A stretch of 64,000 bases of DNA from Thunnus maccoyii. Taxonomy: Eukaryota > Chordata > Actinopteri > Scombriformes > Scombridae. The notes beneath the pieces are model-generated. The model searched no databases and was not told where the DNA came from. It was given only the letters and a program-made list of their open reading frames with translations. The stretch's first letter is position 1, and every line of letters begins with the position of its first letter. The DNA lies in the NCBI RefSeq assembly GCF_910596095.1, contig NC_056550.1:4216001-4280000 (forward strand), in the 5' to 3' direction. This document shows positions 51,598 to 63,404 of this stretch, one piece after another. A program made the translations under genes and the position numbers.

Positions 51598-51881
51598 GGC
51601 TCAATATATAAGCTGAAAAGTGCTGAGATGAAAATTGCCCTTTTTCTGATTTAGGTTCCTATTCTAATGAAACAAAGTCAAGAAACTTTAAAGTGAATTC
51701 CAAAAGTCCTCCTTCCTCTAAAATCTGTATACAGAAAAACAGTTGTTTAGAACGACATTTTAGAAAATGCATCAGGCTCAAATAGCAACGGTTTCTCTGT
51801 ACAAAGACAGAGCCGACGACAGAAAACTGAACTAAAAACCGCCTTGTACAGAAACATTCACACTGCTTGTCCTTCCTGGAT

Positions 51882-51893
51882 CACTTCCTCTTT
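51882..51893 (-). promoter_or_regulatory. PU.1/ETS consensus upstream of gene A
   Basis: AAAGAGGAAGTG on the minus strand is an exact PU.1 (SPI1) type site, about 285 bases upstream of the start codon. A second ETS-like AGGAAGGAC lies about 11 bases closer to the start. PU.1 drives myeloid and B-cell genes, which fits a leukocyte receptor. Confidence 0.45.
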
Positions 51894-51897
51894 CTCT

Positions 51898-53839
51898 TTC
51901 TGGTAATTTGTTTCTTTTTTTTTTTCTTCTTCTCACATTAAATATTCTGGAACCATAATGTACAAGGAACAAAAGTTGCAACACTCAAGCAACACATTTG
52001 TGTACAAAACTCACTTTTAAGCAAGCACTATACTTCTGAGTTATTACGTATGTCTTGTGTATTATGTCATCCACATTTTTACTATACGTTACTTACTTAA
52101 ACTCTTAATGCTTAAGATTTTTGTAATGAAGTCAAACCCCATTTTTGATACTATTTGTGGACTGCATTTTTTCTGCAACAGCCATTCAAAATATTTAAAT
52201 TCAGAGATTTTCTCTCTATATAGTGGCTTTTATTGGTAGTGTTGGAGTCTGCCATGGCAGCGCTGGATTCAGAGGCAATATCATGAGGGATTCACAGTAA
52301 ACAATGCATGTATGTAAGCACAAGTTTATCTAATTAATAACAGCCTCATTGTATATTTCTCACCATATCAGAGCTATATTAAGTTACTGCTAATGCAAAG
52401 TAAAGATTTCCTTCTGCTGCTGCTTCACATTAAAAGTGTTCAACTGTCAAAACACAGGGTGGCTTTTATTGTGAAGCAGCCACAGGAAACAATGTGTTTG
52501 TCACCACAATTAGCACTCACAGCAATTGTTCATCAAAAGTGAGCTACAGAAGAAGTCATTTTAGGCATTTTTGTCATTTTTGTCATTCAGATAACTTTCT
52601 GCATTTGTAACACTTTTCTGTTTTTTGCTGTGTTTTCTCAATTTGCAGCGGTTTTTTTTTTTTGTTTGTTTCTCTTTTTTTTCAGAATGTTATGTGTGTT
52701 GTCAAATTGGTGAAGATGTTTTCTTCATTTGCTTTTTCTTTTGTCTATTTGCATGTTTTCTATGTTGCAGCTCTCAGAGCCACCAAAGGTTTCTTTTTTC
52801 ATCCTTTCCAAAGGCAAAAACTGAAAGAGGAATGTAAGAGTTTGTTTGTCTGCTCTAACATAAACTGCAAATGTTAGCATATCTGGCTAACTGGCTTATG
52901 TGCTGTAGTGACCCAGCGTTACTAACAAGTCCACGGCCATTTCATACTATACTGGGAAGTCTGCTCTTGTCTACCTCTTTCTACAGGTGCTGTGAAATCT
53001 GTTTTCTGTTTGCTGAACCAGCAAATGTACAGATATTTTAATCAGTAATGTTGGAAACCTGCAGCTACAACCTGAATATCTCAGCAGCAAATAATCTGAA
53101 AGGCTGAATATGTATGATTAAATACACATACACCACTTTTACGCACAAGTTAACATTTTAAGAAATTATAAACTTTCCAGCTGGCTCCTACAGGTTGTAA
53201 CAAAGCATTTAGTACAATTTAAGAACCTTCACAGTAGCATAATCTGATAGTTTATTGTTTAAGACTATCAGAGGTGGAACAGACTGAGGTTAGTAATTGT
53301 GCCCTTGATATACTGTAGCTATGACATAGCCAAAATAGAAGTAGAGGTCACATAGCCACACACAGCCAGTAACAGCAGATCATCTTTAAGCACGTCTTAC
53401 TCACCACAAACCAGCAACATCCTGGTTCTTGCAAATAGTGCAGAGAAGCATCTGGGCTCAGGAGGGCTGGTACAGACACAGAAAGGCAGCACTACAGTGT
53501 ACTGCTTGTGTTAGCAGTGACAGAATCTCTCTCACTGACACATTTCACTTTCATTTGCTGCACTGAAGCAAATTAAGAGGAATTGTAGGCTAGCATTTCA
53601 CAGCCCATCCCCATGTTTTTAACACTGACATTTTTTTCCAGGCCACAAAGACAGCAGTTGCTTCTTTCCTACAGCTGGGAAAGTCAGACTGAAACTAGCA
53701 CTAGTTCCTGCTCAGATATTACAAACTTATCATTAACACAAAATTCAGCTCCTCAAAGACTGTGGACCTGGAGGAGTATTACTTCTTTAGAATTATTTAT
53801 TTTCTTATTGGTTTGTGTGTAGCTCCCAGTTTGTAGCCC
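51898..53839. other. upstream flank of gene A
   Basis: No domain-bearing ORF. A segment at about 52690-52785 resembles 33410-33510. A possible minus-strand leader exon ending at 53405 is described among the findings. Confidence 0.45.
53543..53552 (-). promoter_or_regulatory. possible interferon-response (IRF) element
   Basis: GAAAGTGAAA on the minus strand fits the IRF/ISRE core GAAANNGAAA. It is about 140 bases upstream of a GTGAGTAAG donor. Short motif, so it may be chance. Confidence 0.25.
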
Positions 53840-54809
53840 CAGGGCTGGCTAAAGCCATAGGCCATATAGGCATTCGCCTTGGGTGCCACCTTGTCTGGTG
53901 GGCACTGGTCACCCTCAAAGAAAAATAAATAATTAAATAATTAAATAAACAAATAAATAAATAAATGAATAAAACTTCACCAGTGGACGCCCTTCCTCAT
54001 TTTCTTTCCTGAGGTAACAAATGAACAAATAAAGAAAGGAAGAAATTTTGCACCTCTGTTCCTCACAATTTTTCATCTGCCCTCCACCTGAACTATGCAC
54101 TATCTATGAAAGAGAGTAGTGGGACACATTTTATTTCATAATGAAAAGGTCCAAACCTTCAGGTGCGCAAGGAAGAAAACAGAGAAAAGAGGAGGAGGAA
54201 AATAAAGCCCAATATAGAAGTATATTGTGTTATGTTAATGTTAGACGTTTCCATTGTAGTAGCCTGCTAGCTAAGTAGCAATAAAGCTAATGCTAGGTAA
54301 TGATACTACGATAGCTGCTATACTCAGATAATGTTACAGACTGAAGGATATGAGACTGAATGGCAAGCCAGTAGCTAGTTATCTGGAACCTGGAAACTGC
54401 TCCTTCCTAGAACGTAAGACATTGTTCTGAAATTTCACTGACCAACGCTATATCCATAAAAACATAGAATTCTGCACTGGGTTGCACCAGCTATATATAA
54501 GCTGGCATGAGGCACTTGGCATTGTTGCACATTGTAATAAACTAGATTGATATTGACATATTATATCAATAAATTAGGTTTATACTGGATTACTGTGTTG
54601 TAAAATGGCAGCAATTAATGAAAAAATGATTTTACCATCAGTGAGTTCTGTGACATTTTATGATTGACACCTACCCTAGGAGCATGTGTGTAACTATTTA
54701 GTTGTTACTCAGAGTAATGTTGGAACTTATCTCCGTGGTGCAAGCTTTTATTTTAGTAATGCAAATCCTAATCTCACCTAGGGCACCAAAATGGCTACAG
54801 CTGGCCCTG
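53840..54809. mobile_element. 970-bp hAT-like non-autonomous element
   Basis: Ends CAGGGCTGGCTAAAGCC and, inverted, CAGGGCCAGCTGTAGCC. Flanking octamers TGTAGCCC and TGTAACCC agree at 7 of 8 bases. No transposase frame was identified. Confidence 0.75.
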
Positions 54810-54837
54810 TGTAACCCTGTGCCAGCAAATAACCGCT

Positions 54838-54840
<3 letters not shown>

Positions 54841-54928
<88 letters not shown>

Positions 54929-54929
54929 T
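54841..54929. repeat. (CT)n microsatellite
   Basis: About 40 uninterrupted CT units plus a short imperfect end, 31 bases right of the hAT-like element. Confidence 0.97.
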
Positions 54930-57900
54930 TCATTTTTTCATTTCAGAAGACATGATATCTGAAAATCTAATTATGCACCCACATATGTATGCATATGTGT
55001 AAATGGGTGTGTATATTCATATGCATTTGTGAGATGGATGACATTTTTTACTTTGGCTCCATTAATTGTGGTTTTTGACAGCAGAACAAGTTGGAAATAT
55101 AACAGTTAAGATATTATCATCTTATAAAATTGATTTGGCTAATGTGTAATGAGTTGCCTATTTTCACATCCAACAGACACAGAGCAACACTAGCAATTAT
55201 TTGGAGTCATGATTCTGGCAACCTGGGAATTGTTCAATGTTCACTCTCCTTTTAGCTCTGTTTTAGATTAATTGTTGTAGATTAGTAAGAGTTTTTTGCC
55301 TGCTGTGTCTGGAGACATGGTTGATGAGAGTGAAGTTACAGGCCATGAAACCAAAAAGATTAGCTAAAAGGTGCTAAAAGTCTCCATAGCGCTGAGGGAA
55401 ACTGTAGAGTTTTGGCATTTTTTCATTGTTTTTGGGGTAGTCACGCCAAGCCATGCCGGGAGCACTCAGGTCGAGCTGGCAAGCTGCAAGTGTTCTATTA
55501 CACAGCATGGCAGGTAAAAGAAGTTGTTTACCTGCTGGGGATGTGCTGTTCAAATATCTCACTGTGGCTGTTTCTGCAGTGCAGCTCACTAAAGTTATCC
55601 ACTAAGTGAGGATGCAGTGGAGATGTGTTTCATCGTGGGTTGGCTTGGCTTGGTTTGGTTTGCTAAAGTGAACCAACCCAATATAATGGAAAAACTGTCA
55701 TTGTGATCATTCTAACAAGTTGACCAAATAAGTCATTTTTCCATGCACTCCAGGACTACACATATGGGCGCTTTCTAATCTGGCACCCCTATCGGCAGTA
55801 ATCGGCAGGACAACATTTGTCTGTGCGTTCAAAAATGGTAACTACTCATTGTTAAAAAATAATGTTTTATGATGTGACAATACTACAGTTAAGGTCTTAA
55901 TAGGTTTAGGCACAAAAACCACTTTTTATACTTTTTACTTTTTATTAAGGAATTTTTTAAATGTTTTGGGTTAAAATGATCAAATTGTTAAGGGTAGAGA
56001 AATGTGAATCAAAGTTACCTTCGTTGTCATGCCTACCATAATAACCACGGGGTTAAGGTTAGGGGACAATCGTAGTTAAGTTTTTTTTAAAAACTTTCCC
56101 GACTCACGGTTGGACATGTGACAATCGTGGTTGGAAAAGGTAAAGGAAGAGTTGTCTCTTTTGGTAAAGCCCACAGTTGGGTTAATACCTCCATGCATGC
56201 CACGCTAGATGGCATCTGTCACATAAATTTAACTACATGTCATTTTTAGTAAGCCATTTCACATGATGCATTTTCATTTCTCCATTGTTAAAATGAAGAG
56301 ATTAATAATATATGTATACATATACACTCACAGAGCAATTTATTAGGAACACCTATAGAATCTAAAGAATTCCAATATGACAGCTCTGCCATAAATTCTG
56401 CTTTGACATTGTCAGAATGGTGATTATTGTATTTTATGTTTATTATTAAGGTTGTAGTTGGTGGTGATGGTGTACTGGAATGCATTATATTGAAATGTGT
56501 TCCTAATATTTTGTCCACCCCATTAACATACATGAGGGCAATAAAACATTTTCAATGTTCGATGTTTTCTTTTTAGTAATGTATAGATCAGTATAGACTT
56601 TCTGTTTATGTTGTAGCTATTTTTGTCATTATATATATGTAGTTTTAAAACAAACCTCCATTTAATGGCTTGTTTCAAACCACATTGAGACTTTTAATGT
56701 GAGATTAATGGAGACTCATGTCATTAACTGCCCTACCAGCATGTGTACTGATGTGGTGTGAAGAGGTAAGTTTGGAAGAGTTTTTTTCCGCTGCCCCCAA
56801 GTGGTCAGAGAAATCAGTTATTGCAGGTTTCAAGATCCCCCTCCAGACATGTTTTAAGGCAAATAAAAATACTTGTTTAAATTATTACTCGTATCTCGTG
56901 TTTTTTTCACAAAAAGTTCAATTACCTAGTTTAAAATTCTTGAAAAATGTCTTAAAATGCCTTAAAACGACATTTATTCCTTTTGCCTCATTGAAAAGTT
57001 CAGAATCTATGAATATGGAAATTGTTTAATATCAAAAGTTTAACTGATGGACACAAGATGTCTCCTACTTCACTGAAGAGTCAGTGTGTATGTGCACTGG
57101 AGGCTTCAAGTTTCAATATCACACTTGTATTTGCATATTAGATCACGATTGTCTCCATACTAGTCATAAATCATGCTCTACTCCTCCTTCAGTAGGCAAA
57201 GGTGAAAACAGCTTTATAACTCTGCACATACAGTACATCATTCTACAAAGTGAAGCAACAAGAGGAAGAACTAACTGAAAATTAACTTTTAAAGTCAGTA
57301 ACATATCTTGGAGGGTTTTCTATCACTTGCAAAAATATCAAAAGTTAGAAGATTTAAATATCAAGACGATTCAGAGAAACAGGCTCATGTATTCAAGTAA
57401 AACAGGTTTGACTATTGTAAAACTCTATGTGTGTGTGTGTGTGTGTGCGTGTGAGTGTGTGTGTGTGGGGGGGGGGCTGTGCCTCTGCCACAGCTGCAGC
57501 TGTGTGCATGATATGAACCATATCATATACCAGCTATGTGCAGAAAATTTGACTGGCAAAAAACAGACAGATCTGCCAGTCACCGATGGCTGATCAGCTG
57601 AAAACAGACTGTTTTAGATCAGTGGATGTTTGATCAGTGCGCCTCTAATTAATATAGCTAATATCTTATGCCAAATTAGAAGGGCCTATTACAAAAAACT
57701 AACAAAAACAAACAAACAAAAAAAACTTTTACTTCTTTATCAATTAACGAGTCCGAGTCCGAGTCATCAGTGCACAAGTCCAAGTTGAGTCAGGAGTCCT
57801 GAAAATTAGGACTTGAATTGGACTCGAGCACTACAACACTGGCTCAGAGTGCAATAAATTAATTCAGTTCAAACTTCTAATAATAGTCTCTAACACTTAA

Positions 57901-58881
57901 TTTTTTCTTCCTCAGTACATTTCCTACCAGCTAACAGACTACAATTCATTAAGTGATGGTCTTCTAACTGTACACACTGTATAAGATTCACATCTGGTGA
58001 GGATGCTTTTTGTTATTTTGCTTTTCTGTAGCAAACCTAATGACAAGCCTGAAGACCTGAGATCTATCACAACTCTCTGATGTCATGTAAAATGATATTC
58101 TTCTGTTTTCTGTTTGAGTGCAGGTGTGCTTCTGTGTTTTGTATGGAACGCCACCAGGATCACTATTTGCTATAAATGGCTGATTGCGTAAAAGCATGTA
58201 ACCAGGCGTTAATAGTGTTAATTAAGTGCTAAAGCAGGTGAATAGTGGGGCAAGGGCCCAACTGTCCCTGGTACTGATAGAGTGAGGAACCTATTGTTTT
58301 TGGTAAGATTATTATTATTCCTCTACGCCATTGCATTTTTAGGGGCTTGGGATGCTTGAAAACTCATGAAAATTGGCACACATGTCAGAACTGATGAAAT
58401 TGGACTCAGGGCATAGCCAGGGGCTCCATAGTGCCCCCAAAAAGCAGGGTCATGTTGGGATAAAGTTCTTTGGATGTTCATGAAATTCGGTGGGATCATT
58501 GCTCTCATCATTTTTGGACATGATACATATTTTTTGAAATTTTTTTGCCAAACAGGAAGTCAGCCATTTTGGATTTTGTGTGTCAATTTTCATCTTAGGA
58601 ACACGTTTGAGGCCTTTAGGATACACAAAAACTCACAAAACATTGTACTCATGTTGCACCTTGTCTTGTCTTCAACATCATTCAGCATTTCAAAAACACA
58701 GAAATCTGCCTGATTCGTTTGACTGGTTAGTTGTCATTCATTTCCTTTGTCTTGGTATATTTCCAGATTATATCAAAAGGTTTTCATTCACTGAACACTA
58801 TGTACTTGCTTAGTTGCTGATATGACCAAAGAATGTAAATAGATAACAGTGTAGAAAGGACGTAGCCTGACATGAAGACAC
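54930..58881. other. intergenic between genes A and B, no gene recognised
   Basis: Contains a repeat-like segment with 'cagagcaatttattaggaac' and 'gtgttcctaatattttgtcc' (about 56325-56520), the copy of the gene A downstream segment (56830-57070), a GT-rich patch near 57428-57475, and a common fish-type repeat phrase set at about 58310-58720. No coding domain. Confidence 0.45.
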
Positions 58882-59165
58882 CTAAGTCTTTTGATAAATA
58901 TTCTGATGTTCTCCAAACATATCCACAGTTTGTTCAGCTAAAGGCTGGGTAACATCTACATAGTCACTTTCATCATTTTCTTCTGGTCTGTTGCCATCTA
59001 CAGTAACAAAAACCTCCTCAGCTTCTACATAATTATTCTCACTCTCCTCTTCCTCTACTCTTCCTGCTTGCTCTTTCTGCTTCCTCCTGGTGTCCGCAGG
59101 CTCAATATTCTCACAGACTCCCTCGTCCTTGTATTCCTCATCTTCACAATGGTTCCTGACAGTCA
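58882..59165 (-). CDS. gene B cytoplasmic tail exon
   Basis: Begins after a GTTTCAG acceptor with VTVRNHCEDEE and ends NIYQKT and TAG. Acidic. Alignable to the gene A tail through ENIEP, KEQAG, VEEEES and DYVDV. Confidence 0.85.
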
Positions 59166-61989
59166 CTGAAACACAAGCATCAAACCAAAGTATCAAATCA
59201 CTTCTCCAAATATCCAGCAACTCCTTACATGCTGTGAAAAACGAGCACTTAGATGAAAGTGTGTCTTAAAAATATGAAAAACAAACAGCCACACTTTTAT
59301 GTAATGTACTGTGTCAATGTGAGCACAGACCTGGAGTCATGACGAGTGCTCCGGGCTGTCTGGCTCGTTGTCTTCTCCAGCGGGTCAGACAATCCACCAA
59401 CAAAACCAGCAAGAGCAGCAGCAGACCCCAAGCAGCTACTAAGGACACCAGCAGCAACAACGGCACTGTAGGAGGAAGAACATTTGACAGTTTATCTAAA
59501 ATAACATCCGTTATCCCGTCATGCCTCGGATGATGTAAACAGGAAGTGCCATGGAGCAGGTGACGTAGGTGTGGGCCACAACTGAGCTGCTAGTTTTACA
59601 CCTTTTAATTTTGGCAAATCTGCATCATAGAAAATGATGCTGCATGAGCTATTAGCACTTCCTGTTTGCACTGTAACCATGGATATACAAACTACAATCA
59701 TCATATCACTAAATATGATGACTAGGACACTGCTCTCACTGGAGAGAATAAGTTGTGCTGATTCCAGCAGGCTGTGCATGATGTCTGTGTATTATAATGC
59801 CACCAGCTCTGAGCGTCTCCTCAACTCTTTCAAAACTCAGGTGATGAATATTAATACTCCACCTCCAGCACCAGTTTTAAAGGGGAGATCCACATTTTCA
59901 GCACTATATTTATATTTCGAGACTTTACTGGAATGTCTTTCCATGATGTACAGTTCATAAATCTCCTTATTTATCTTACACTGGCCCTTTATGCAGCCCT
60001 TCAGTCCAGCCTCTGTCCGAAACAGGCTCCTGTCTCTTTAAGGCCCCCCCTACCGATGAGCCCACTCTGTTCTGATTGGTCGGCTTCTGGAAGCTGCCGC
60101 ATGGCAGACTTCTGCCAGCTATGTAAACAAATAATAGTAGTAAGGTTTCACATCTTTTTCTTGTTCTTTACTCGAAATGTCAACTTCTCAGTACATGTTC
60201 AAGCCTGAATCAAAAGAGGAATATGTGAGTGGACAACATGAACAACCTCGAGACTACAGAATGGATGGTCATTTATGGGCATGCATGATGAGCTGACATC
60301 ATCTTGTCAGAAAGGTAGAATTTTTTGTAATAAGTATAGGCCTACTTTAAAAAATCAGTTTTCACTCCTTCTATTCTCTACTGTTATTTAAAAGTGACAA
60401 AATTCATTCATTCATTTAGACGAGGGCCAGCTGATTCTGAAGTGAAACCGACAGCTGATAACGGCAGTGATGTGTTTTCACTCAGGTAACAAGAGTTCCT
60501 CTCTGAGTACTGTGTGGGAGCTGTATGCTCAGATAAATGTCAAATCTGGAGGCTGAAGAATCTCAGTAGTGAACTAAAACTTTACTGATCTGATATAACA
60601 TTCAGCTCAGCTGTGTTCACAATACATCAGTACATTAGTAATTAGCATCAGATGTCTGGTTGTTAAGAACAGTACCATTGAGCTGTTATTCATAAAATAC
60701 AACAATGCTTAGCTTAAATTCTACAGTGTACTCACATTTAATGCTGACACTAATCAGTGTAGACTGTGTAGAAGTGTATTTCCGTGTGGACCATGTGACT
60801 TCATAGACACAACTGTAGTGTCCCTGGTGTTCATACTCAGCTACAGGGAAGTTAAAGGTGGCTGAGTGGTTGATGGCTGGCTTGGTTTCAATGATGTTGG
60901 AGCCAGAGAGATTGAGAAAGAAAACACCAGTGGGACAGTGGGAGGAAATGGAGCAGGTGATGAGAAAGTCATAACCCCTAGTGACCTCTACACCTTCTGG
61001 ACGCGAGACCAGCCCTGTGTTGGATGTCACTGAGATGCTGGGCTGCTGCAGTCTCACTAGGTACAAAAGGGTACAAGATACAACAGTATAAAGGCAATAT
61101 ACAATTCCTTACTTCCAAACCAGAAACTATGAGATCATGATTTATTCTAAACATACTAAGGCTATACTGTTCTGAAAAGCAATGCACAACAAGACTGATC
61201 TTTATACAAATATGTTGCATCTGTAAAATTAAAGAAAAGTATTTAATTTTTAAAGCATATAGAGAAAAAATATACAATATATGATACAATGGCCCTGCCC
61301 TGCTCCCTGTGTCCTCCCCAGCCAATCAGCTCCCAGCCTACCCTTGTATCTTACCACCTGTTCCTAATTGTTTCATTAGATTAGTTTGCATTTAAGTCCT
61401 GTTTTTCAGTTCAGTTTTGTTGGATCTTTTGTTCTGTATTCTGTTCGCTCTGATCTGCCACTTTTGTTTTTGCCTGCATGAGCCTAAAATAAAGTTAATC
61501 TTCAGCCTCGCTCAGCCTGCATTTGGTTCCACTCCACATAACATAAATTATAATTAGCCTATAATCTAATCTAATTATACAATCTATACCAAATCAAAAG
61601 TAATATTTTAAAATAATCTTTAAAATAACTAATTAAGAACATCTCAGAACTATCTCTGCATTGAAAGCGCGGATAATGGAGTTTGTCAGCTCTGTTACTG
61701 ATTTAAATAGATTTTAGAGTTTGGAATTTGTTTTATGTTTCCAGAACAGCTGCAGTGTTTAACCCAACAGCCATTAATTCACATTTGGCCCTGTTTGGGA
61801 CGCCCAAGCTCTAAGGGACAGTACGAAAGTTATTGGGGTTGGGAGGGGTGAATCTTATATTTCGCTTTATTAAAAAATGCATGATCCTCCCCAGCTATAT
61901 CTATATTTTTGTTGTATCCTGCAAAAAATGCAATACTCCTTCCCGCAACTTCTCAGAACAATAATGCCAATTTGAGCATTCCAACACTG

Positions 61990-62040
<51 letters not shown>

Positions 62041-63404
62041 ACTGAACTGAATTACATAATTATTAGTGTGTTTTGGAGGTGTGGAAATTTCTCGATTCTA
62101 AGATGCATCGTGATGTGGACGTGGATTATTCTGCATTCACAAATTTCAAAAATCAATTTTCTAAATGTTAATTACGTGATGTTGACGGAACGAACAAGGC
62201 GGAACTCAACTGGGCAATGCAGCACCTGGACAGTCTACAGCACACACATGCTTAACATATCTTGTAGTTCATCTTCAAAAAAGGCAGCGGTTGCAAGCAT
62301 TTTTTGATTTAATGATTAAATAATTACTGTTGCGAGACGAACGTGAAGTATATTGTGAACTTTCTGTGCCGTCACTCAGAGATTCACGTTAGCAGAGCGG
62401 AGCAGCGATCAGTAGTAACAAATGAGACTGGCAGACCAACACACACTGCAGCATTAAAGAATTTAAACCAACTCTGAGGTGAAGAAAATAACTTGGTGCT
62501 CAGTCTGTTTCACCTCAAAAACCGTGTGCCCACTCAACGTCTTGGACATCAATGTCTTTCCCCAGAGCTAACGGTGCATCAGAAAGGCTGCTCTCCACTA
62601 CTAGAGGCATGATGTTAATAACAACACAGCGGAGAACATTTTGTCATTCTCATACAGGCAGGAGACTGTAAGATGCTTTCAAATTAATTAATTCATTAAC
62701 TAATACAGTTAACTTTTTAAAATAAAAAGGCTGCGGACCATTTATCTTAATCGTCAGTTATATTTCATATTGTATTTCAGTGGACTGATGACACCAGTGA
62801 ATGATTTAGCACACAGTATACTGGAGCAAGAGAGTGAAAATAGTGCCCCCTTTTATATTCATTCAATCGAGAATCGGTTTTGAATCAAGAATTGATTCTG
62901 AATGGAATCTAACACCTAAGAAACCAGTATCAAATGGATTCACACCTCAGTTCCTTAATAAACCACATTTTCCCACAATTTAACACAGCATTAGCACAAA
63001 AAACTTAAGACCGTGGTGTAATTACACTTTTGTGCGTTTCTTGTTTTTTTTTTTTCTTTCTTGTTTTTTTCCTGTTTTATTTCCACCTTTAATTTACTTA
63101 CCAGTAACAGAGAGCTTGACGGAGTCACTAATGGGAGAGCTAAAGTCTCGACCTGAAACACTTGTTTGAAACTGACACTGGTACAATCCCTCATAATCAA
63201 AATCCACTTTATTGATGCTGAAGGCAGCAAGGTTGGTACTTGGTGTTTGGTTCTGTCTGAATGAGCTTGAAGTCTTTGTCAATATGAAGTTTCCAGGTAA
63301 AGAATGTTGAATTTGTGTTGAAATAGAACAAGTGATGTCAAGGTTCTGACCCCAGGTCACCTCACCGACAGGATTCATGGAGATGTTGGGCTTTGTTAGG
63401 CCTT
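58882..63404 (-). CDS. SRCR-Ig receptor paralogue (gene B), 3' part, runs off the right edge
   Basis: Tandem duplicate of gene A. Exons in the window are 63102-63404 (Ig), 60736-61056 (Ig), 59331-59465 (transmembrane) and 58882-59165 (tail), all joined by phase-1 introns with GT/AG ends. The upstream exons (signal peptide and any SRCR domains) would lie beyond 64000; none is visible in 63405-64000. Unlike gene A there is only one copy of the PKPSISM-type Ig exon so far. The tail is shorter (about 94 residues), lacks the 78-bp tandem module, and keeps four Tyr (EEYKDE, NNYVEAEE, SDYVDV, NIYQKT). The transmembrane span has an Asp near its inner end (LLVDCLTR). Open frames suggest a functional gene. 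Homology with gene A extends into the intron beside the membrane-proximal Ig exon. Confidence 0.82.
59331..59465 (-). CDS. gene B transmembrane exon
   Basis: 45 codons, identical in length to the gene A exon. The hydrophobic core [12 protein letters not shown] is followed by basic residues. Confidence 0.88.
59878..60330. repeat. dispersed repeat, copy 2
   Basis: Same family and orientation as 48395-48990. Lies in the intron before the gene B transmembrane exon. Confidence 0.6.
60736..61056 (-). CDS. gene B Ig-like domain exon (membrane-proximal)
   Basis: 107 codons starting [10 protein letters not shown], with Cys in ITCSISS and YSCVYEV. Acceptor TACCTAG, donor GTGAGT. Confidence 0.9.
61991..62040. 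repeat. (TTA)n microsatellite
   Basis: About 16 uninterrupted TTA units. Confidence 0.97.
62072..62925. mobile_element. possible non-autonomous DNA element
   Basis: The left end 'gaggtgtggaaatttctcgattc' region and the right end 'gaatggaatctaacacc' region are roughly inverted, with 'gattct/agaatc' words at both ends. Boundaries and superfamily are not established. Confidence 0.3.
63102..63404 (-). CDS. gene B Ig-like domain exon (membrane-distal in this window)
   Basis: 101 codons starting EGLTKPNISM, with Cys in ITCSIST and YQCQFQ. Homologous to the Ig1/Ig2 exons of gene A but three codons longer (HSLPGN region). Donor GTAAGT. Confidence 0.9.

Larger units (their letters stand above)
61057..63101 (-). 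other. gene B intron with repeats
   Basis: Contains a retroelement-like end around 61290-61540 (ends with 'aataaagttaatcttcagcc'), the TTA microsatellite, and an inverted-ended segment at about 62072-62925. No second Ig exon of the gene A type was found here. Confidence 0.5.

Noticed and set aside
54702-54962. Frame ending in a Ser-Leu repeat
   Set aside because: Produced by the CT microsatellite.
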